Origin: Scolanthus callimorphus
Lineage: Eukaryota; Cnidaria; Anthozoa; Actiniaria; Edwardsiidae
Length of the DNA stretch: 64,000 nucleotides
Direction: 5' to 3'
Assembly (NCBI GenBank): GCA_033964015.1
Contig: CM066914.1
Location: 20,681,023-20,745,022, forward strand
Numbering within the stretch: position 1 is the first letter of the stretch; each line of letters starts with the position of its first letter. A model generated the notes under the pieces. That model had not been told where the DNA came from, ran no database searches, and saw only the letters and a list, made by a program, of their open reading frames with translations. The position numbers and the translations under genes are program-made. Shown here in pieces: positions 23,601 to 34,800 of the stretch.

Positions 23601-25821
23601 ATCCCTGTCTCTAAGCAGCCGAGCGACCTAACATGCATTTATTAGCGTTACTCAATAATTTAGAAGACTTATAAACGGTTTTAAGTCCATGACAAAGGGT
23701 TAATCCCGATAATCCAGCAGTATTTTCTCTCAGCTAATGAGAAAATTCATGTAACCATTTAAAATTAAAATGATACAAGGAACCGCAAAATCTAATAAAG
23801 TTTGTGGTCAGCCTTCAAATTTTAATGAGCCTTATTTCCACACGACAGCTTGCGCGCAATACCAACTTGCACGTTCAAGTAAAGGCACCTTGAAATTCCG
23901 TTACTATGGAAAAACGTAACATGTAGAGTATAGATGCCAGAGTAAAGAGTATGAAACGTCCCATTGAAATCCCGCAGCCCGCCCATTTCGATAACAAAAT
24001 CACCTCCAAAACAAGCGAACAAGAGTAAGAGAGTTTTTTTGTACAACATACGCCAATGTAATTGCCACCTATTTCTTAATTTAATAAAACAATACATACC
24101 AGTAAATTTTCCGGCTTGATATCCCGATGAACTATCCTCCTTTTGTGGAGATAGGCAAGCGCTCTGCATAAATCTCTAAAGTACGCCTTAGCTACAGCTT
24201 CAGAAAACTTGACTGCCGTTGAAATCGCATCAAATAAATCCCCGCCCTCAATAAACTTCATAACCAGGTACATTTCCATCGGGGTGTCAAAGTCTTCGTA
24301 AAGCCGAACGATATTTCTGTGCCGACAGTGTCTCATTATTGAGATTTCATCGTCGATCATCTTTTCCTTACCCTTGATTTTTCGTTTGTCGATTATCTTG
24401 AGTGCGTATTTTTTCCTGGTGATTTTATCCGTGCATTGCCTAACGACCGCGAAATTCCCATCACCTACTTTTCTCCCAATATCATATACATCTTCAACTC
24501 TCTTGTCCGTTATTCTACAATACTCTTTTTCGTCCTCAGAGTCTGAAGACAACTGCGAATGTGAAGACCTCTTCTTTTTCACATGAGATTTCTCCTCTCT
24601 ACTTTTATGCCGTCCGGTTTCTTGGCCAGGAGGTGACACATGCTCTTGGACACTGTCCGATTTTTTGGCCACCTCCTTGTCCAAGTTTTCCTGCTCTTCA
24701 TTCGCCGGGTGTTTAGCAACAACATTACCTTCGCCAATTGGGGGTAATTTCAGCGGTGTTTTTTCACTGGTCTCATCTTTTTCCGAGCTCTGTTTGTTGT
24801 CAACTACATTTGGTGTTTGTTTGCCTAATGGAGCCCGCTTGTGCTTCGGACTGTGAGGCTTATGAGAAGATACAGACGGAGACTTATTAGGCTGATTTTC
24901 CGGTTTAGTTCTATGATGATTATTATTAGTATGATGTATTTTAGGTAATGAGGCATGTTTTGGGGATTTAACATGTCGATTTCCCGCATGTTCTTTGTGT
25001 TTGTATCTTGGCATTCCTTCGTTGGCATGATGGGGTTTAGAACGCTTGTGAGAAGCCGCGTTCTTAGCATCTTCAGTATTTATGCTTTCTAGATCCTCTA
25101 GTTTGAATCTTTCGCTCCCAACAGCAATAAAAATACCATTCTCATCAGCAAAGAGTTCAGAAACTTGACAAATCAACTTGCCATTCGTGGTATATAGTTT
25201 ACGAACATTTGAAGCACCGCTGCCACTAAGCGCGTCGTTCACCTGGTCTAAAACTTGGTTCAAACTCTGCGCTGTTCGCTTGTTTAGAAGTATTTTCCTA
25301 GCCGAATCTTTAGGTTTTCCATTGCGGTAGACATCAACAATTCTAGGTTTGATGACCAATCGACGATTCATCGTTTCCACGCGATTACATGATATTTCCC
25401 CGACACGACCAGATGAATCTGAAAGCCTACGCAACCTCGGAGGATTTAAAATCGGTGGAAGTTCTACAATCTGTTTGTTGGATCCCCAATGTGGAAGACC
25501 AGATTTCTTCCCGTATAAATCTCGTCGTTTAATCCTTGCACACGACGAACAAACATACTCTCTTCCGTCTCTAAGGTCCTCAAGACCGTTCACGCGAGCT
25601 CCGGTCTCTTTATCTAAGAGGTATCGAACTCCCTGTGGTAAATCCGTCTTTGTGGACAATTCAGATAATAGCACTTCAAAACTTCGATATTTACGAGGGG
25701 TAATCGTGACTACGTGAGCAAAATAGTGATCCCCATCTCTGTAGAATTTAACTCTCTTAATTTTAGTGCTCATCTTCGTGTCAGCAATAGAATGAGTTCG
25801 AATGCATTTCGCAGCCGCCAT
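20159..25821 (-). CDS. DCLK: Doublecortin-like kinase with duplicated kinase half (possible tandem-kinase DCLK)
   Basis: Four coding segments on the minus strand: E1 25821-24100 (574 codons), E2 22632-22075 (186 codons), E1' 21964-21180 (262 codons if one missing base is allowed) and E2' 20695-20159 (178 codons plus TAG). All junctions are GT-AG and phase 0. E1+E2 alone, with the TAA at 22068-22066, give an ordinary DCLK of 762 aa: two DCX domains, a Lys/Ser/His-rich linker and a CaMK-type kinase. E2 also ends in a good donor (CAG|GTAAAG) and E1' opens in frame after an AG acceptor 110 nt later. The four exons could therefore encode about 1200 aa with two complete kinase domains. Family role: microtubule binding through DCX domains and Ser/Thr phosphorylation. 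What is seen: the exons and sites. What is inferred: whether they join in one mRNA. Confidence 0.8.
21180..21964 (-). CDS. DCLK: DCLK exon 1': duplicated linker plus second kinase N-lobe, one-base frame break
   Basis: A 785-nt copy of the last 786 nt of exon 1 (24885-24100), about 95% identical by eye. Homology starts exactly behind the acceptor CTCCCCAG, with TTTATTAAC upstream as a possible branch site. It lacks DCX domains. It begins [15 protein letters not shown] and contains the glycine loop [12 protein letters not shown], the lysine in FALKIID and [10 protein letters not shown] before the donor GTATGT. One A is missing after FALKIIDN (near 21464, TTCGTTGTCG against TTCGTTTGTCG), which breaks the frame between the lysine and alpha-C. 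Restoring the expected length makes the phase match on both sides. Confidence 0.75.
22066..22632 (-). CDS. DCLK: DCLK exon 2: kinase C-lobe; splice donor overlaps a stop
   Basis: Starts after the acceptor TTATAG at 22632 and continues the kinase in phase 0 with [19 protein letters not shown] (DFG aspartate at residue 589), the activation segment and [15 protein letters not shown], then [19 protein letters not shown]. After the kinase a basic tail contains [18 protein letters not shown] and ends REKFIRSQ. Here CAG GTA AAG TAA can be read as two more codons plus stop, or as CAG with the donor GTAAAG at 22074. The downstream copy E2' has a TAG at the equivalent codon, so the stop is ancestral. 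Confidence 0.9.
   Translation of the reverse strand, partial: VHKRANGQSIIKLADFGLAMEVTAPIFTVCGTPTYVAPEILEESGYGLKVDMWAAGVITYIMLCGFPPFRSPNRDQDELFDLIQAGEFEFLSPYWDSISDSAKDLISTLLVVDAGKRASAEQALHHRWARGRSPTVNELSNKLLEEGSVSVKKKKRFKAAAIAVQGAKRLENLVVDFHREKFIRSQVK
24100..25821 (-). CDS. DCLK: DCLK exon 1: DCX1, DCX2, linker, kinase N-lobe
   Basis: 574 uninterrupted codons from ATG at 25821 to the donor CTG|GTATGT. DCX1 spans about residues 19-105 ([13 protein letters not shown] to KRRDLYGKK). DCX2 spans about 155-245 ([15 protein letters not shown] to [11 protein letters not shown]). A basic His/Lys/Ser linker covers about 250-440, including [20 protein letters not shown]. The kinase starts near 445: glycine loop [16 protein letters not shown]-type lysine K475 in YALKIID, alpha-C glutamate E492, and the catalytic HRDIKPEN with D567. 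The exon ends right after PENLL. An in-frame second ATG at residue 17 is an alternative start. The large single exon may reflect loss of older introns. Confidence 0.92.
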
Positions 25822-28478
25822 TGACTATGTCTGAGATGAAATTCACCACTTCAAATAACCTTGAATCTTGAACACGTATCGCTTCTAATGCTCATAACTT
25901 TTACCAGTTTGCGAGTCCCTCTTATTTTCAAACTTGTATAAAACGTTATCTTAAACTTGCTGACGTTATTCTTGATCAAGAGGTCGTTTTCAAGCCGGAA
26001 TTTTAACTCACGACAACCTACGAAGTGATTGTGAAATACGATAGAACGTATTTATATTACATACCCCTCTCGCATCCGGTTGTATCCATTCAAACATTAA
26101 CAAGAATCCAAGGTTGCAATTGCCTTGAACGCCAATAAATCAACCCATAAATAAATCCAAACCACTCGTAATTCCCTTTAGCAACAAGCCCTCCTTGCTA
26201 TTGTGCTTGTACGGTGTATGCAAATTGAAACCTTCTTCACAGGTCATCAATGTTTTGATCGAGTTGTCATGGGAACAGTCAGTGTTCAACGAAGCTGGGC
26301 CTATATTACCATCTATAAAGCATAATGCACTGGAAATGCCATATAATTCAATAGCAACTTTGTTTAGTCCCAAGCACTGTAATAATAATTTTAAGTTCTG
26401 GTCTGGCCTTATTGTAGGGAACTGTTTATGAGAAACTAATAAATACCACTACAAAAACGGATGTGGCGAAATAAAACAGTTAATTGAGCGCCTATTTTTG
26501 ACGCACGCTTGTCAAATACACCAGCGTTTCTCAGTGAATGTTTACACTTGTTTTAAACCCCAAATTATAATTATGCATTTTATAGTTTGTTGTAGCACAG
26601 TTTGTAGGTATTCATTAATTCACAGTATTCCAGTCAGTCATAAAGCAATTAGTTTTCAAGGATTCCCAGCGTTTCCAGATCATTACAAGACATTTAGTGC
26701 TTTTTATCGCATTCTCAGATCCCCATCTATTACTACAGTACTATTTCGTTGTACTTCAGTATTTCCGGCTTCAATTTAGGCTGTTCACCGGATTAACTCA
26801 TGGTAATGAATTCGATTCCCTGTTTTATCGTGTATAGTGGGAGGTAGTAGACTTTTTATTTATACACGGCGGGTTCTATCAGCGAGAATCGCTGCTGGTT
26901 TACATAAAAGCCGTTGGGAGGGGGTCCTTGTTTCTCGATCATTTTTAAGTCAAATGGTTTGACGCGTAGCAAGTACAAAGATGAATAGGTTGAGAGGGAG
27001 AGAGTAAGCACGAAACACTTCTGCTTTCTCCTTCAAGGGGTTGGAGTTTTTTCTTCTTTGGGGTAAAGGCATCTGCTAGGGGAAGTTGGAGCTCAGAGAT
27101 GTTTTGGGCCATGCGCTGCCAAAATGTGAGATAAAAAATGATTCCCCTTTTTTTAGGGGAATGCAGAGGAGCAAACAAAGATTAGTTCATATTCCATCAA
27201 ATATATTTCCATATGACGCTGGAGGAGGTGTTGACGTGTGCAAATTATACGCGTACTTCTGTTAAGAAAAGTCTTCTTACGTCATTTAAAATGTCTCTTT
27301 CAAAACCTTAACCTAATAATGTTTGCGGATTAGAGCAAGTGCATTGTTCTCAAGATTATGATCCATTACCACACAACAGTAATCTTTGTATAGAATGTAC
27401 GCATTCAACTACAATGGGCGGAGCTTTGCAGCTTGTCGGAAACAGGGTTAAGGTTTCTGTGACAAATGGCACGCATCTGGGTGCAGCCATGATGCAAAAT
27501 TAACAGTGAAAGCCCAGACATAAAAAGCACATATGACAAGGAGCGGGGTGAAAAAGGTTGTTAATTTGTGCACCGTATGGGAGTCGGCATCTCAATGTAA
27601 AGAAACCCTGGCGCACCAGAGACCTTAAGCTGCGATGATGACAACGAGGACGACAACGGCAGAGAACAATACACACTGCGCACGTGCAAATGTACGAAAT
27701 CAAATGTTTTCTTCAGAACTAGGACGTGAAACTGAGCGTGGCTACAGATTTTGTCATAATTTTGTTTGCCATGATTGCAGTTGGATGTCATTTTGCTGAT
27801 ATTAAAGTTAAAATGCAATGGTGAATCCAAAACTGTTGCTGCATATTAAAAAAATATGAACAAATGGTTCAGTGATACGCGTCGTTGCTGTCATCGCTGC
27901 CTTGGCCAGGAAAACAGGATTATGTGTCTTCATGTGTAACAAATTTATTAATAAAGTAATAAAATATTTTTGTCTGGTGTCTTACAGGCAGGCGCCAGTA
28001 AGACTCAAGTATGCAATCTGGATTAAAACACCGAAAATAGCATGCATATATAAAAATTATAAATCATCTCTTCGTCTCCGCGCGGCGGCACTGACTCTTG
28101 GTCACGCCTCATACACACTGCGTGACACACATCACGCTGTGAGTTCCATGCTTTTGGGTGATGTTTTTCCCGTAAAACAGAAGTGCACAATTTAGGTAAC
28201 GCAGTCGAAATGTCACACTGGCGAATATAAAGCATCGTGCTCTTTAGCGTAAAAAATTACATCTGTCACGTTAAATCACTCGTACATCTAGTTCTGAACA
28301 ACGCCACGTGACGCGTCACGCCAACTTCATAAAACCACTGCATGTTGATATTGCTGTTCTATCTACTACAATATTAGTGCTCTACTGGCATTTGTTGGTC
28401 AAGTTTCCATAGCAACATAGCATCTAAAGTAATTGGTTACGCCGCGCGTGTCACGCAATCCTACCATAACATGGAGTC
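25822..28478. other. Intergenic region between DCLK start and helicase 3' end
   Basis: DCLK and the helicase both lie on the minus strand, so this interval contains the DCLK promoter and the region downstream of the helicase. Small open frames (for example the complement of 27178-26945, with a KKKK stretch) show no recognisable domain. I see no tandem array here, and no clear core promoter motif. Confidence 0.45.
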
Positions 28479-28809
28479 TCATGATTTGAGCGATTCCTGA
28501 AAAAGCTTCATAGGTTCTACATCTGGCTCTATGTCTACCAGCAAATCCTCGACATCTTCCTCTGAATTAGAAACTTGGATTCTGGTCGATAAGCTTCTTG
28601 CTTGGTACTAAGCAGTGCTACAACGGCTTGGATTATCTGCGTGTGACGCTTGGACTCTTCTGGTGTGACGTTTTTAAGGAGGCTCTGTGCGATCATGGTA
28701 TCCATGGCAACCCTAAGAGCTTGAACGGCTTCTGCTGTGCGGGGAGAACAGTAAAAACTGACGAACGGGTCACCGTCTACCGCGATCGTTACTTGGTCTG
28801 GTGTCTCAT
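28479..28809 (-). CDS. DHX30: Helicase terminal exon
   Basis: Starts after acceptor ACCCAG at 28809 and encodes [19 protein letters not shown] and an alanine-rich helical tail ending [11 protein letters not shown]. In the straight frame it stops at 28535 after KMSRICW. One base earlier in frame it continues as an acidic tail, [20 protein letters not shown], to a TGA at 28481-28479. The SEED(V/F)EDLL reading is repeated in the decayed copy at 31.2 kb, so I favour the longer acidic end and another missing base near 28575-28590. The stop is therefore uncertain. Confidence 0.7.
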
Positions 28810-31800
28810 CTGGGTATGACAACAAAGAAAATCTGTTATTTAGTCTTTTTCTTTCACTTACCTCAACTTGGTAGCAGTACTTTAATTAGAATCATAGTCA
28901 AAAACGGATGACCTTGAATTACGGGGTCTTGCCTGCGTTTTTTCTGAGTTCACAAATTCAATGGCCTGGCTAGTATACGTGGTTACGAGGGCCGTACCTT
29001 GCGTGTCTTTCTCGTGTCTGTACTCGTGTCAGTTCCGTGATCTTATTGGCGGCGTGATTGCATTAAAAATGCAGTGACTGTGTTTGTGTTATGCCCGTGT
29101 CAGTGCGGTGACCGTGTTTGTGTTATGACCGTGTTAATGCAGTTACCGTATTTGTACTATGGCCATGTATGGAAGTGCCTGGTCGTGTCAGTGCCGTGAC
29201 CGTGCCAGTGCTGTGACCGTGTTTGTGTTATGATCGTGTTAGTGCCATGTCCGTGTTAGTGCCATGTCCGTGTTAGTGCCCTGGCCGTGTTTGTACTATG
29301 GCCGTGTAACTGCCTCGACTCGGAAGTGCCTGGTCGTGTCAGTGCCGTGACCGTGTCAGTGCCGTGATCGTGTTTGTGTTATGATCGCGTTAGTGCCATG
29401 TCCGTGTTAGTGCCATGTCCGTGTTAGTGCCCTGGCCGTGTTTGTACTATGGCCGTGTAACTGCCTCGACTCGGAAGTGCCTGGTCGTGTCAGCGCCGTG
29501 ACCGTGTCAGTGCCGTGACCGTGTTAGTGCCATGTCCGTGTTAGTGACATGTCCGTGTTAGTGCCCTGGCCGTGTTTGTACTATGGCCGTGTAACTGCCT
29601 CGACTCGGAAGTGCCTTGTCGTATCAGTGCCGTGACCGTGTCAGTGCCGTGACCGTGTTTATGTTATGATCGTGTTAGTGCCATGTCCGTGTTAGTGCCC
29701 TGGCCGTGTTTGTACTATGGCCGTGTAACTGCCTCGACTCGGAAGTGCCTGGTCGTGTCAGTGCCGTGACCGTGTCAGTGCCGTGACCGTGTCAGTGCCG
29801 TGACCGTGTTAGTGCCATGTCCGTGTTAGTGACATGTCCGTGTTAGTGCCCTGGCCGTGTTTGTACTATGGCCGTGTAACTGCCTCGACTCGGAAGTGCC
29901 TTGTCGTATCAGTGCCGTGACCGTGTCAGTGCCGTGACCGTGTTTGTGTTATGATCGTGTTAGTGCCATGTCCGTGTTAGTGCCCTGGCCGTGTTTGTAC
30001 TATGGCCGTGTAACTGCCTCGACTCGGAAGTACCTTGTCGTATCAGTGTCGTGACCGTGTCAGCGCCGTGACCGTGTTTGTGTTATGATCGTGTTAATGC
30101 AGTTACCGTGTTTGTACTATGGCCGTGTAACTGCCTCGACTCGGAAGTGCCTTGTCGTATCAGTGTCGTGACCGTGTCAGCGCCGTGACCGTGTTTATGA
30201 CCGTGTCAGTGCCGTGACCGTGTTTGTGTTATGATCGTATTAATGCAGTTACCGTGTTTGTACTATGGCCGTGTAACTGTCTCGACTTGGAAGTGCCTTG
30301 TCGTGTCAGTGCCTTGTCGTGTCAGTGCCGTGACCGTGTTTGTGCTATGATCGTGTTAATGCAGTTACCGTGTTTGTACTATGGCCGTGTAATTGCCTCG
30401 ACTTGGAAGTGCCTTGTCGTGTCAGTGCCGTGACCGTGTCAGTGCCGTGACCGTGTTTGTGCTATGACCGTGTTAATGCAGTTACCGTGTTGTTACGTGA
30501 CCGTGATAGTGCTGTGACCCGGTGTAAATTAAAGCGACAAAATCGTGTCAGTCATGCGAGCTCTGCTCAAAATAACTACAATGATATGTCCCTTTCGCTA
30601 TTAATCGTTCTTTTTGGTTGGGTCAATCTTACCGTCTTCCACTCCCACGGTGATTTGCTTGCCAGCAAACAACACCAGCACCATAGGGTGTACCATACTG
30701 CAGTCACGCAAGTACACTTGGGATGATTTCATCTGGGGGTCAAAAAATGAACCCATGAAAAGTGAGCTACGGAATCACATTCCTATTTTGTAAGCAAGGC
30801 TGTAGCTAGAATGTCTTGTCTGGGGGACAAGCCTTGGTGATCCTTTGTTTTTGCTGGGGGGACGGCCAAAGTAAGGTCATATATGTCTGTCTGTCTGTCT
30901 AAAGTCAGGAGTACAAACAAACTTGGACAGAACTGTTTCTACGACATGGGGGGTCCGTATAATGGTTAGGTGATATGGGGTCATGAATTGCATCATCAAC
31001 ATCCTACATTTGCAAGTTACCATGCAAGTTTTAATAAATGTGTTCCTCTTGCATTTATTGGTCAGGTCACCGGAACAACATAGTATGTATAGTTATTGGT
31101 TACGCCGTCCCTGTCAAGCAATTCTTCCATACTATGGAATCTTATGATTTGAGAAACTCCAGAAAAAAGCTTCATAGGGTCCACATGGGTCATCTGTGTG
31201 TCATCCTGCCGAGAAGATCCTCGAAATCTTCCTCTGACTTCGAGCTCTGAGGATTTTTCCTTGATTGTGCATTGCAAATAAATTCAACACCACTTTTTCT
31301 CACAAAGAGGCACAGTTTTTCCAACTGGGACAATGTTAAAATCCCATGTCAATTCAATTATTGAAAAATAATCAAATGAAGGTACGTTGCATGTTTTTAC
31401 TAGCCTGCTTGCAGGCGGTTGTTGGGTGTTTTTATCGCCGAAAACACGGTCCATTCGCTAATCCGGCGCCGTCTTGGATTTTTGAGATGCGCGGTCCCGG
31501 GGCGAAAGTAAAAATCCAAGATGGCGCCGAACGGACCGAGTTTTCCGCGATAAAGCAAGCAAATCTGCTATTATTCTACCTTCTGATGATAGATCATCCA
31601 GCGATACTCATACTCCTTCAAGCGAGCATTGACAGCTGATGGATGCATTAATACCCACCCGTCCGTCCTGCGGGGAAAACAAACTCATAGTATCATACAC
31701 AGTAAAAGATCTCGTGTGCGACCAACTCGGGAAAAGAAAATTGTGGCCGTTAACGGCGCAGGTCGCTTACGAGAATGTGCTGTGTCGTAACTCTATAAAC

Positions 31801-34800
31801 CTTTAATTGGCTGTTATAGCAATCTTATTTTAGTTAATTAACATTTCTTTCAGTCTCGACCAGAAAAAGGCACACATAACTGAGCTCAAAACCACTGGTC
31901 AAAAAAAATTCCCATATCTACTTTTGCTTTTTAATAGCGCGCAATTTTAGTTGCTCAGGCATTACCTGTTATTTTGAAGACGAACGTCTTCTTGGTCGCT
32001 TACGAGAACACACTAACAGTAAATTGTGATGGTCTTAATATTGAACTAAGAAATCGCGTGATTTGCTGGAAGAAAACGAGTGCGTTATACCAGCGGCGTA
32101 GCCAGGAATTTCTGAAGGGGGGGGGGGGGGGCGGATAGTGAAAACATGGGACGAAAATGCTCAAATTTCCTCCAGCAAATACAGTAAATGTATGGGAAAA
32201 TTTCCGAGAAAGGGGGGGGGGGGCTACGCCCCTGTATACACATGCCCATCCTCGGAGAAGATCAGGGCGTCACACCTAGAAATATCGAGCTCATCCAGCT
32301 AGCGTTAGCGGTATCTTCGAGTTATCTAATTTCAAGTTATAAAGTTTCCCGTCTCTTGTTAACCTCTTCCTTCCTTGGAGGGATATCCAACACCTGTGTT
32401 GCCCATTACTTTGCCCTTTTTTTTCTCTGCATATCCTATAACTCTCTGCGCGCCCTGTTAAAACTCTCCCACAAATCTTTGCGCGCCCTAATAAACCCGT
32501 GTGGGCACGAGACAAAGTGTTTGTAACAAACTCACTTGGTTCTGTAGCCAACTCTCAGGCGCGGCTTGCCGGACCTTTTCCCTCCCCCTCTAGAATGTAA
32601 GCTCAGGGCTATTCGTACAAGATTCGGGTATAGACCAGCACACAGCATTCCCTTGGGGAGAAAAAGAGTCAAAAACTTATTTCAACGGCAAAACGTAAAC
32701 CATGTTCACTGATCTCATTGTGCTCTATTACTGTGCGACTACGTCAACCGGGCCATTCTGTAAGAAGTTAGCCAATCAGAAAGCGAGTACAGAACAAAGG
32801 ATCTCGACTTTCTTGAGATCTGAGACACCGAAATATCGCTTTTCTCGTAAAAATTGTGGAAATTATGGACAGAAATAACTTCAAAACACTTAATAATTAC
32901 TCATCGTCAGATGTATTGCAGGTATTAAATTTGCTTAAACTGGTTTGAATATCTAAATGACAAACGTTTTACGGGATGGCCCGGTTGACGTAGTCGCACA
33001 GTAAGTTATGGGAGGAGACCTGGCAGAGCCCAAAAGGCTAGGACGGAAAAAGGAAAGTGGGAGGGAGGGAGGGGCAAAGAAAGGAGCACAAAGAGACCAA
33101 ATCCCAACATGATCACCCGCATGTCCGCACACAGGCTTTGAGGTCGGCATGGCCGCGGGAGTCGGATCCAAAGTAGTAATGACTGGATTCCTTAATATTC
33201 ACACTAATTAGATCAGTGAAAATAGTAGCTCACATGCGCTGGAGATTCACTGGCCTGTGGAATGAAGACAATTGAAAAAAACTACATAACAACAGCGAAC
33301 GATAAATTTTGACTTTAAACCATAATTTTCGCCGGGTGCAATCCTTAGCTTAAAGCGCGAGGTGCAAAAGTTCAGAGAAAGATATGATCAATTCTAGCTG
33401 CTCTGCAACAATCCTAAATTAGTGTTGCAATGTTGCGCCATCACGTTTATGTCCTAAAAACAATTGCGGCTAAAAATTCTGATTTTGCGACTAAAATTTC
33501 AGAACTAGTCACAAATTTTGACTTAGGGACAGACCATAAAAATACCCGGAGGGGGGGGGGGGGAAGAAAAAAAATTGTGCAGGATTATTTTTTCTAGAGA
33601 TAATTGAGTGCAGGTTTTTTTTTTCGGAGTCCAAGGGTGCTTACCATTGGTCAAGGAAAACCGGTTGGTTTGATCAGCGTCAAATGGTACAAAATATTCC
33701 GGTTGGGGATGAAATAACGAGTGGAATGGCGCTTACCATTTGCTTGTTCGCATTTCGGTTCGGATCGGCTACCTTATTTGGTCATAACACCGGTTGGAGT
33801 GCCAATGTTACAAACCATTCCGATCGGTTCGTTCCAACTGGAATGGCGAGACAACCTCTGAAGCTGAACCTCTCGTACCAACCGGAATGACCGAAACATC
33901 GACTGTACCATTGGAATCCCAACCGAAATTACCGGTTTTTCGTGACCAATGGTAAGCACCCCAAGTTTTTTTTTTTCAGCACAATGTCCTGTGTCACACA
34001 ACAGTTGCAGGATTTTATTGGGCAAAGACCACCTGCAGGATATTTTTGGGGCAATCTTCCCTTGCAAGATTTTTTTTGGGTAATTGTCCCCTCACCCCTT
34101 TCTTGTCCGATGAGTGATGCGTGGAATCTCCCGTGGAGACATGGCATGGCGCAGTCTACCTTTCTACGCATTCAACTTGTAACAATATGCTGAAGTTACC
34201 TTAACTAGAACCATGCTCCCAGAGAATATGTTCTGCGCGCATCCATCGCTCACAATCGGCAACAGTCCTCCATCTCTCAGCTGCTGTAGGAACTGATCAC
34301 GCATACCTGTGAAAATGTGCGACTCTAGTCAATGCCATTTTCAAAATGTACGGCATATTTAATGCGATCTTTCACCGCACCGAAGCCGCAAATTCAAAGC
34401 TTCAAAGTTTCACAATAGATGATTCCAGCTATAAGCGTGAGAACATTCTCGTACCCAGAGCTCCCCAGCTTATCTCCTCGCAGGGGAGGCTCTGGTGACA
34501 GCTGATTGGCTGAAACGACGCGCATGCGTACATAAAACGAGCTTTATCTCGCTTTTAAAAGAAGGTATCTGGAAAAATAACACTGACATTAGTTTTCTGG
34601 TCGTACTTTTCAACCAATGCCAACCTCATCCTCGCGCGCCAGGGTCCTCCCCTTACCTCCCCCTTACCTTTTCCTCTGTCCCCTGGGGGGAGGTGAGGGA
34701 AGGACCCTGGCGCGCGAGGATGTGCCAACCTATGCACAATGATAGTGATGCCCAGTCATCCCCTGTAATTCGCCTTTTCTTACCATGAAGCATATTCAAT

